Part shown: one piece after another, positions 45,871-57,800 of the stretch
Layout: every line of letters begins with the position of its first letter
How positions within the stretch are numbered: position 1 is the stretch's first letter
Assembly (NCBI RefSeq): GCF_014855495.1
Contig: NZ_JACYFJ010000001.1
Span: 496,001 to 560,000, forward strand
Length of the DNA stretch: 64,000 bases
Reading direction: 5' to 3'
DNA from: Euzebyella saccharophila
GTDB taxonomy: Bacteria > Bacteroidota > Bacteroidia > Flavobacteriales > Flavobacteriaceae
Notes under the pieces: model-generated
The model's database searches: none
Seen by the model: only the letters and a program-made list of their open reading frames with translations
What the model was told of the DNA's origin: nothing
Made by a program: the position numbers and the translations under genes

Positions 45871-48800
45871 ATGATACCAAAATATATTAAAAACATTCTT
45901 ACAGGTGTCCTATTCATGGTCACTTGCACCGTTTTTTCCCAAGAGTATACTTCTTTTACAAGAACATACCCATCTGGTGATAATTATAGGTATCAAACAA
46001 ATATTAAGGGTGATCTTACATTTATTTCCAATAGTATCCTAAATAGGGATGGGGGTACGTCTACCACTGAAGCAAATGACCCCTACAACAATCTAAATAC
46101 GAACAATAACGATTGGAACACGGAAACAGGAGGTAGACTCAATTACAATGACTATAAAAATATGCAGTATATAGATGTAGATTCTGATCCCTCTACATTT
46201 AGTTCGAGCACGGCAACCTTTAATTTTCCAAACCCAGATTGTAATCGCATTAGATATGCTGCTTTGTACTGGGCCGCAACCTACCCCAGTGCTACAGCTA
46301 ATGGTTCTTATACCGCTCCCGGAAATTATACACAAAATAACATTCCCGTAGGACAGGGGAGGCAAAATGATTTTAACCAAGTAAGATTTAGGGTTCCAGG
46401 AGGAACCTATATAAATATTACGGCCGATGAGATTCTTTATGATGGTTTTACCAGTGCCGATGCTTCTGTACGAGAAAATAGCCCCTATGCTTGTTATGCA
46501 GATGTAACCAATTTAATTACCCCTTTGGCAAACCCCGCAGGGGACTATACCGTTGCAAATATAAGGGCCACTACCGGAGGGCTCACTCCTGGAGGGGGTT
46601 CAACAGGTGGTTGGACATTGGTTATCGTATATGAAAATCCAAACCTAACGGGTAAACTAATCACCACTTTTGACGGTTTTGCAAGAGTTAGAGATACTGA
46701 CCAAGTAGATGTTAATTACTCAGGGTTTAATACCATTCCAGCTGGTCCGGTTAGGGCTAATGTAGGGGCGGCCACCTTAGAAGGTGACTTCAGGATTACA
46801 GGAGATCGGTTGAGAATTAGAGCTGCCAGCAATGGTGGTTTTACAACTCTAAGCAACGGAGCCAACCCTTCAACCAACTTTTTTAATAGTAACATTACTC
46901 TTAATGGCACCGTCACAACTAACAGAAACCCTGCAAGTATAAATACCCTAGGGTATGACACAGATATTTTTTTGGTAAATAACCCCTCCAATTCAGTCAT
47001 TCCAAACAATGAAACCGCTGCTACTTTTAGGTTTCAGACCAACGGAGATCAATATTATCCATTCTTTAATTCCTTTAATGTTGAGATTATAGAACCGGAT
47101 ATTGTACTTGAAAAACGTGTTGAAGACATTAGTGGTAATGATATTACAGGACAGGGAGTAAACTTAGGTCAAATTTTAGACTATGTGCTCACCTTCGAAA
47201 ACCTTGGAAACGATGATGCCGCAAATTATACCATTAGGGATATACTTCCCATAAATGTAACCTTGGATGAAAGCAATTTACAGATGCCCACTGGTACCTC
47301 TTATAATTTCAATCCGGCAACAAGGGAAGTCGTTTTTAATATTCCGTCTAATCTAGTTAGGGTAGGGCAACCGGCCTCTAGCATTCGGATGAGGGTACAA
47401 GTAGCAGAAAACTGCTTTGATTTTATAGATGCCTGTACGGATCTTATCCAAAACCTTGCTTTTTCAACCTACGAAGGTGTTATAAACGATAACCAAATCA
47501 CCGATGACCCTAGTGTCTCAGACTTTGATACCTGTGGATTTGTTACTCCTGGTGCCACCAACTTTCTTTTAGACGACCTTTCCGACTGTAATTTTACAAG
47601 AACCGTTCAACTTTGTGGGCTAGATGTTACCCTTGATGCAGGAGATAATTTTGATGATTACATTTGGGTTCGGGATGACAACAATAACGGTCAAATAGAC
47701 CCATCTGATCCGGTTCTTAACGATGGAAACCCAGATGGAGACCTCAGTACACTTGTTGTCAATGACATAGGAACTTATATTGTTGACAAAATTGTTGCAG
47801 ACCCCTGTAAAGGCTTTAAAGAAATAATTATTGTTGAAAGGTTTGGTACTGTTCAAACCAATCCCATAGTTGATTACTTTAATGCCTTGAATTCCGATGC
47901 CGACCCTACCAACGACATTCAAGGAGAAATAGTACAATGTAGCGTTGATGGTGATCTTTTACCCAATATATTCCTATGTGGTTCAAACGATTCCCAACTA
48001 TTACAAATTAATATTACGGACGCCAATCTTACATGGGAACGCTTAGATGAATCAAGTTGTTTACCGGCCCCGGATGATTGTGCCAATAAAAATCTTACCT
48101 GCCAATGGAGCTTTGAAGCATCAGGAAATAATTTCACAGCTAATTCAGCAGGAAAATACCGATTGGTAGTTAGTTATCAAAATGGATGTTTCAGTAGATT
48201 CTATTTTGATGTCTATCAAAACGAGCTTGACATAAATCACACTTCCAGGGATATCATTTGTAATACTGATGGAAACATTACCATTACCAATTTAGGAAGT
48301 AATTACGGTTTTCAACTAGTTGATGTAGCGAATGGGACCATTGTAGTGCCTTTTAGTGCTAATAACGGACCAAGTTTTGATATTGCAAACAATGGTGCAT
48401 ATCGAGTGGATATTACTCAACTGGATAGCTCTGGTAATCCCATACCCAATGCCTGTATATTTAGCACCCCCGACATCGGAATTCTTGATAGGGATTTTCA
48501 GGTAGATGTAGAAACTACTCCCGCCAATTGTAATGATCAGGGCACTATTAAAATTGACATCTTAAATGTTGAGCCCAACTATACCTACGTACTTAGAAGA
48601 GATGACGGTACGTTGATTGACGATGAAACGGCTAGTACAAATAATACCCATACCTTTCAGGTAAATGAAGGTGATTATATCATTGAAGCGTCAACTGAAG
48701 ATGGTTGTACTTATACTGAAAACGTACGAGTAGATAGAACTCCTGATCCCACAATTTCAGCCTTGACCATTAGTGATATTGGCTGTACGGCAGGGGTTAT

Positions 48801-51800
48801 TCAACTTACAGCCAACAATGGATACCCAAATCCAGATTACAACTATGCTATTTGGAGTAGAAATGGAGTAAACCTTTACCCAGATGTAGCTTCCATTCCA
48901 GGTGATGCATACGATACAGATCCCAATTTCGTATTTGGATGGAGAGATACCGATGCTGATGATGTGGAGGAATATTTTCCGGGAGAAGATGGTACCTATT
49001 CCTTCGTAGTGGTTGATGGTAACAACTGTTTTGCTTTCTCCAATGAGGTGACCATAAATGATAACGGTACCATGAGTATCGATTCCATTAGTGAAACCCA
49101 ACCTTCCTGTAGTGGTGATGCCGATGGGGAAATTGTAATAAACATAACAGGTGGAATAGCCCCCTATCAATACAGTATTGATGGTGGTACCACCTACCAA
49201 ACTACGCCAACTTTTGTAAATCTTTCCGCTGGAAGTTACTCCATAAGAGTATTGGATAGCTCTGGATGTGATCAATCTCAGACCCATGTTTTGAGCGAAC
49301 CTTTTCCTTTAAGTGCTTCAACAGGTGTTTCAAGAGATGCTACTTGTGACCCCAATGGGGCAGAGGTAAGGGTAACCAATGTTACCGGGGGTTCAGGTAC
49401 TTATCAATACAGTTTTGATGGGGGTGCCACCTATGGTGCATCAAGCGTTGCGGTGTTACCCCCAGGAGATTACACTGTAATTGTTGATGATGGTTCTTGT
49501 GAATTCCCAATGACGGTCTCGGTAGAAGATGTACCTGATGAGCCTGAAGTAACCTTAACTCCCGAAGTGAGTTATAATTGTGATGGCACAGGTACTATAA
49601 CGGCCACACCAAATATTGCTACATACAACTATACCTATGCGCTTGACGGTGTTCTCAATTCACCTGACCCAACTAGCAATATTTTTAATAATGTTACAGC
49701 AGGCACCTATACCGTAACCACCTATTATACTTCGCAAACCCCTCCAACGCCAAGTATTTTATTAAGTGAAGATTTTGGTAGCGGAGAAACCATACCTAGC
49801 CCGAATACTAGTGGCTATACGTATGAAGATCAAACTTCCGATCCTCCGGGAGACGCAAATAGCAATATCAACGACTTTGAATATTCCGTAACCAGTGATA
49901 TCGTTGCTCCATTTGGTTCTTGGCTTAGCCCAATTGACCATACCACCGGTACGCGTGCAAGTCAAGGTAGATATTTGGTAATGAATGTTGGGACACCAAC
50001 TCCTTCTCAAATCATCTATTCCAAACAAATCAATGACGTAATCCCCAATCAAGATTTAAGTATTTCGCTTTACATTCTTAATTTAATGCGTCAGGGTAGG
50101 AGTGGTCTCGATCCTGATTTAACCATAGAAATAAGAGAGGCCGGAACAACCAACGTTATCCAATCAATTAGAACAGGTATCATACCAAAAAATACAGGAC
50201 CAAGTGATTGGGTAGAGTTTACCGCAACCTTAAATCCAGGTGCGAATACCACGTTAGATTTTGTAATTAGATCGGAAATTACCGGTAACAATGGTAATGA
50301 TTTTGTGCTTGATGATATTACTGTACACCAAGTACCAGAGGTTTGTGAGCAATTCGTAGAAACCCCGGTTACCGTAGTTGCAGGTAATGTGTTTACAGCC
50401 GCTATTACTAGTGCTACCAATGCCACTTGTAACGGCGATACAGACGCTACCCTTACTATAGAAGCAGAAAATTTTGATGCCGTTGCCGGATTTGAATATT
50501 CCATTAACGGAGGTGCATTTATTAATGCTACCACCTCACCGGTTACTACTACGACACCATTAGGTGCTGGTAACTATACCATAGTGGTGAGAAAATCGGA
50601 TGAAATAACATGTTCCAGAACGCTTACGCATTCTATAACAGAACCAACAGCAGTAGTGGCCAGTGCTTCCGTTACAACCCAGCTTACTTGTACCAACGGT
50701 GGTGCAACTATTACGGCAAGTGCAACGGGTGGTACTCCAGGTTACGAATACCAATTAGAAGATAATTTGGGAGGTACCATAGCCGGTTTTGACTTCGCCT
50801 CCAACGGAAATAATACTGTTTTTGCAGGATTAGCAGCGGGAGATTATGTCGTTCGTGTAAGGGATGTCAACTTATGTGAAGATGTTATTGATACCTCCCT
50901 TACGGTTAGCCCTATTGACCCCATTGCCTTTACTGTTACACCCACGGCTTGTTATCCTGGCGGAAATACCGCAACTATTCAGGTTGATGTGACCAGTGGT
51001 AACGGAGATTATACCTTCAGCCTCAACGGAAATCCTTGGGTAACTCCTACACCAAGTACTGATACGACCTATACTTTTACCGGACTTTCCAACGGCACCT
51101 ACACCATTAATGTTCAAGATGGTCTTGGCTGCACCGGAACATTAGAAACGATTACAATTGATCCACAATTGACGGTAGGCGCTTCCGCACCTAACATTAC
51201 AGCCTGCGCCACCTCAACCGATATTAGTATTACTGCCACTGGCGGAGACAATAATTACGTATATGCTGTTGTGCTAAACGGAACTCCTGTGGTAGATGGT
51301 GATTTTAACAATACCAATCCAGTAAGCGTATCTGCAGCTGGGGATTATGATATTCATGTAAGGGACAATGGTGGTAATGCCGGTTATTGTTCAGCGGTTC
51401 ACACTCTTACAGTAGTTCAAGATGCACCTATTGCTTTTACTCCAACACCCACCGATGTTAGCTGTTTTGGTGGCACTGATGGTTCTATAGCCATTGTGGT
51501 GGATTCGGGTGGTAATACTCCTTTTATGTACAGCATTGATAATGGAGTAACCTATGTTACCGGAGATTCCTTCCCCAATTTATCCGCTGGAACTTACCCC
51601 GTACGAGTTAGGGATTCCAACAATTGTGAATCCGTTGTACAAAATGTTACCATAAATGAACCTGCACAGATAGTTGCGGAAGCTACACTCACACAAAATT
51701 ATACCTGTACCACTGATGGAGAGATTACTATTGGCAGTATAACTCCAACTTCCGGTGGTTCAGGAGATTATCAATACAGCATCAACGGAGGTGCTTGGAC

Positions 51801-54800
51801 GGCCTCTACCACTGGCGGTCACACATTTACCTCTCTAACCGACGGTACTTATAGCATACGCGTTAGGGACGCCAATGCCACTACGTGTGGAATTACTTTG
51901 GCAGATATTATTATTGCTCCCCTACCAGTGGAACCTACACTTTCGACATCTGTTGTATATAGCTGTGATGGTACAGGAACGATTACGGTTTTACCCAATG
52001 ACCCTTCTTATACCTATAGTTTGAATGGAAGCGCGGCACAGCCGTCCAATGTATTTGCCAATGTGGCCGTAGGTCTACATACCATCACTGTTAATTACGG
52101 AAGCAACTGTACAGTAGACACCAATGCCAACGTAGAAAACGGGCATGCTTTTGAAGCGAACATTGTTTCGTTTGAAAATTTGGACTGTAACGGAGATGGT
52201 TCGGGTACGATTACCATTGATGCGGATAATTATGGTGCAGGTGGTTTTGAATATAGCCTTAATGGCAACCCCTTCGTAGGTCCATTTAGTGCCGCCGAGC
52301 AAATCACAGGTTTAGCAGCCCAAGCTTATACCATTGTAGTGCGCGATGTTGATAATCCAATAGGCGGTTGTAGCGTTACATTGAATCAAACTTTAACCGA
52401 GCCAACTCCCGTAGTTACTACCGCATCCATTACGGAACAATTTACATGTGACAATACGGGAGCTACCATAACTGCTTCAGTTTCCGGAGGAACGCCGGCT
52501 TATGAATACCAACTAGAGGATAATTTAGGAAATCCAATAGCAAGTTTTGATTTTGCTACCAACGGAAATAATGCTGTATTTACAGGATTAGCAGCAGGAG
52601 ATTACATCGTAAGAGCGAGGGATACCAATGGTTGTAGTGATCCTATTGATGGCCCTATTTCAGTAACGGCCCCAGCAGTTCCCACTTTTACAACATCCGA
52701 AACCGCATGTTATGCAGGTGCCAACGATGCCACCATACAAGTAGATGTTACCGCAGGAAACGGTAATTATACTTTTAGTTTGGATGGTGGTCCGTTCATT
52801 ACACCCAATCCAAGTACAGCAGTAACATACACCTTTGAAAATTTATCGAACGGCACTTATACTATTGATGTAAGGGATGGTTATGGTTGTATGGCCGTAC
52901 AACAAACGGTAACTATTGAACCTCAGTTAGTAGTATCTATAGATATTGACGAAATTAGTTCTTGTAATGACGGAACCATTACGGTTAATGCTACCGGTGG
53001 CGATGGAAGTTATGTATATGCCTTTGTGCCAGCCAACACAAGCCCAACTGGGTTTTACGGCGGATCCAACACCTTTACGGTTACCAATGCCATGGCAACG
53101 GCAAATCCGGCAGGGTTTGATTTGTATGTACAAGATAATGGTGGAACCGCCCCTGTTTGCTCCTTTTTGCAGGAAGATATCATCCTTACACCCTCCACAC
53201 CTTTGACCGTATCTGGTACTCCAACGGATCCAGAATGTTATGATGGCTTAGGTTTTATTGATGTAACCGTAGGTGGTGGAAACGGACCTTTTACCTATCA
53301 ATTGGTGGATTTAAGTCCGGCAGACGGTATCGACTATGGCAATACCAATACGAATGTATTCACCAGCACCCTGACCTTTAATGGTATTGGAGTAGGGGAT
53401 TATGAAATTACCATTACTGATGAAGATAGCTGTACCGTAACCTCATCTACCGTTACCATTAACAATGCCGTAGAAATTACAGCGGACATCAACCCTATTT
53501 TACCGGCTGCGTGTAATGATCCAGACCCAAACGAATATGGATTTGAATTCGATAACATAGTTACACCTACCGGTGGAACCGTTGAATACAGTCATGATGG
53601 CGGTACATCATGGCAATTATCCAATGAATTAAGAGGGCACGTATCAGGTACAGAGGTATTCCCCTCTATACGGGTGACCCTACCTAGCGGCACTGTTTGT
53701 CAGCGAGATTTTGACAGGTATATTATTCCATATCCATTGGATAACCTAGATATAAGTATAAGTGCCATCGTAGTAAATTGTAACGACCTTCAAGTTCGTG
53801 TACAAGGTACTGCTGGTGTTGCACCATACGAATATGCCTATTCTGAAGATCCAGCAAATTTTGATCCTTTAACAACAACTTGGCAAACCGGAACTTCTAC
53901 AGATTCTGGTGGAAATGCAGTACCTGCTGGTCATGGTGCTTATACGTGGATGGGCCTAACGCCTGGTAGAACCTATGTATTCTATGTAAGAGATGCTACA
54001 GGTTGTGTGCGTCAGAGCCTTATCAACGTTAACGATCTTATCACCAGACCCATTGAAATAACCGAAGTAGTAACCCCAACCTGTTTTGGAGGTTCTACGG
54101 GTGAAATAGAATATACCCTCAACCCGGGAACACCAAGTAGCCACATGAGATGGGAGTTCTTTGAAGTAGGCAATCCAATTGCCTTACAGACTAGTGGAGG
54201 TAATATTTTATTCAACAATACCATCAATATAACCGGATTGACGGAAGGGGAATACTACATAGAAATTGTACAGTCTGATGGAACTATAGACTCCTGTACT
54301 GGCGGTAGTGAAAATAGTTACTTAAATGAATTAAACGCTTTAAACGGAACGCCAAACGCTACGAGAGACATTTCTTGTAACCTTCCTGGATTAATTACCG
54401 TTGACAACATTACCGGAGGAGGTGGTGCCCCTTACACATTTGATGTTACAGGTCCAGCAGGTTTTACCGCTATGACGGGTATAACCACCAATCCTATTGA
54501 AATTCCAGTGAATTCACCGGCAGGTAATTATACGGTTACCATGTACGATCAATACAATTGTTCGGTTACGATGGCTCCTATCAATCTTGACCTGTCACCA
54601 AATCCGACCATTGATTCGGTTACTCAAGATAATTGCGCTGCCCCTATAAGTCTAACCGCTGTAGGTAATTCAGCAGCTGGTAACCTTCGATATGCCATCG
54701 TTACGGCCGGAAACCCAGCACCTAGTACGTATGTCGATAATGGAGGTGTTTTCAATAATGTAACTCCAGGTGATTACGATGTATATGTTATGGATGGTAA

Positions 54801-57800
54801 CGGATGTATAGCTACACAACCTTCTTATACCGTTCACCCTGTACTTTCAGCCGATGTACAGCTGACCAAATTATTGGATTGTACCGCTACCCCAGATGCT
54901 GTTATCAGCATTGAAGCTTTAGCAGGTTCTGGCAGCTATGAATATTCAATTACCAATACAGCAGGGGCTCCGGCAGTTGCACAGACCGCCTTCCCAAGTA
55001 ATCCTTTTGATTACAATGCTCCCTTGGCAGGCGATTATACCATTACCATTTACGATACGAATACGCCCAATAGCGCCACTTGTAATAGAGAATTTACCAT
55101 TTCGGTACCAGCTAGAATAGAACCTATTGTAGATACGATTGCAACCACTGATGTTACCTGTAATGGCGATTCTGATGGTACCATTACCATTGGTGCCACT
55201 AATACCCCAATCGGTCCGTTTACCTTTGAAATAACCTCATTTGACGGGGCGGCTACAAGTATTTTGCCAACCAGTACCACAGCAAATACGGCGACCTTTA
55301 CCGGTCTTGCCCCTACAACAACACCCGCAGGTTATATTATTACTATTACGGCCGCTGCTTCCAATAACTGTACGGTCGATAGTAGCTCAATTACCATTGC
55401 AGAACCGGCTCCTATTGCGGTAACCATGGCACCAACGGTAGAATTTGCATGTGTGGTTGGTAACAATGAAAATAATGCCAGCATAACGGTTCAAAATACA
55501 ACCGGAGGTTCCAATAATTTTGTGAGGTATGAATTCATTAATGACCTTGCTCCCGGAACACCAGTTCAAGATGGTCCGGATGCCACCTACGTAGAAACGA
55601 ATTTTGCAGGTGGAAACTACACCATCAATGTTTATGATGACAATGGTTGTGTGGGTACCACTACAGCAAGTATCGCACCTTTTGATGAATTACAATCGGC
55701 CACGATAACCGTAAATCAAACCATAACTTGTTTAACAGGGGAGGAAATTACCATCAATGCTTTCGGTTCTATAACAGATTCAAGTACACCTGCAGGTCTT
55801 GCCAATTACGAGTTTAGACAATTGCCAAGTGGAACTTTCCAGGCATCCAATATCTTCAGCAATTTACCTACGGGAAGCCATTCATTTGAAGTGAGAAATG
55901 TCAACACCAATTGTATCATTTCTGTTTCCCATACGGTTGGAGAACCTAATAATTTCGAAATTTCAGTGACCACTACAGATGTGGAATGTCATGGAACGGA
56001 TGGAACCGTAAGCTTTACCATTTCAGATGCCATAAATCCATATGCAGGCGGATTTACATGGCAAATTTACAATTCCCAAGGAACAACCACTACGGCTGAC
56101 GATACCCTTATCGCCGCTGCCAATGGAGTTTCTGCAGGGGTAGGGCCCACAACACCATTCGCTATTGGGGCAGGGGAGTACCGCGTTGAAATTACCCAAG
56201 ATTCCAATCCGTTCTGTGTATCTTCGGAATTGTTCAATATTGCAGGGCCATCAGACCCATTATCAGCCAACACCGATGTTACCCAAGTTACTTGTGATGG
56301 AAATAACGGTATTATTGAAATCATCGATTCGCAAGGCGGATGGGGAGGATACACCTATTTTGTGGCTCCGACCACTGATCCTGGACCTACCTTTCCGGGT
56401 AGTTATTTCGCCAACCCAAGATTTACTGGTCTCGCGGGTGCCCCAGGTGCTGGAATCGACTATCAAGTATGGATTGCCGATCAAAACGGATGTGAATTCC
56501 GTTTACCAGATGTCAACTTAACAGATCCTACACCTATTACCGCTGATCTAAGAATCAATCAACCTAACTGTACCAACTTGGAAGGTGAAATTGAGGTAAT
56601 CAATGTTTCTGGAGGTCAAGGAAGCAATTACAGCTATCAATTACAGATTTTCAATTCAGGTACTTCTACTTATGATGATTTTCGGACAATACAGACCAAT
56701 CCTATTTTTAGTGGTTTGGGTGCCGGTCAATATCAAGTAATCGTAAGCGACCAATGGAATTGTTCTGCCTCAACATCGGCAAGTATCGAACTTTATGAGC
56801 CAATCGTTCCTTTGGCCACGGTGGTAAAAACGATTGACTGTTCTACAACAGATCCAGGAGGTCAAATAACTATCACACAAACTGGTGGTTCGGGTAACTT
56901 CAATTATTCGGTCCTATATCCCGATGGTGTAACTACCGACGCCAACACAACAGGTATATTTACTGGTTTGACCCAGGATGACACGATTGGAGAATATGTT
57001 TTCACCATTACCGACCAAGATGTTAACCACGCTTGTAGTACGACTATTAGACAAAGCCTTTCCCCGGAAGTAATACCGGTTATTAATGTAGATAACTCCA
57101 CCAATGTTACTTGTAACGGTGCCAATGATGGTACTATTACCGTAAGTACTACGGATAGTGGGGTAGGACCTTATACCTTCAGGATTATTGCTGGGAATGG
57201 TAGTACACCAGGTTCACCTATTCTTCCAACAGCTTCAAGTAATACTGCTGCGACATTTACCGGTTTAACCGGAAGCACGGCAGGAATTACTTATACGGTT
57301 GAAGTAAGAGGCGCCAATAATTGCGCCATTACGACCGATGTTACCATTACGGAGGAAGACCCTATTACAGTAAACGCTATTTCTATTGTACAATACGGTT
57401 GTACTGCTGGCAATAATACGAACAACGCCACTGTTTCTTTTACGGGTGCAACAGGCGGAACAGGTACTTATGTGCGATATGTATTCTTACGAGATGGCAT
57501 TGTGGTGCAAGACGGTGCTAATACGACCTACAACGAAACCGATGGTCTTGGTGGCACCTACGAACTTAGGGTTTATGATGATGCAGGATGTTCCGCAATT
57601 TCTGCTTCCGATGTGGTAATTCCTTTTGTAGAAATAACCGATCCCGTGGTGACTACCACCCAAGATGCCGCTTGTAATCCTACAAATGATGCAGAAATTC
57701 AAGTAGGTATTACCATAAATCCGGCGACGGCTACACCAAATTTGGAGTTCGTGGTCGAAGGACTTAATGTAACCTATTTACAGACTATCAACTCTAGTAA

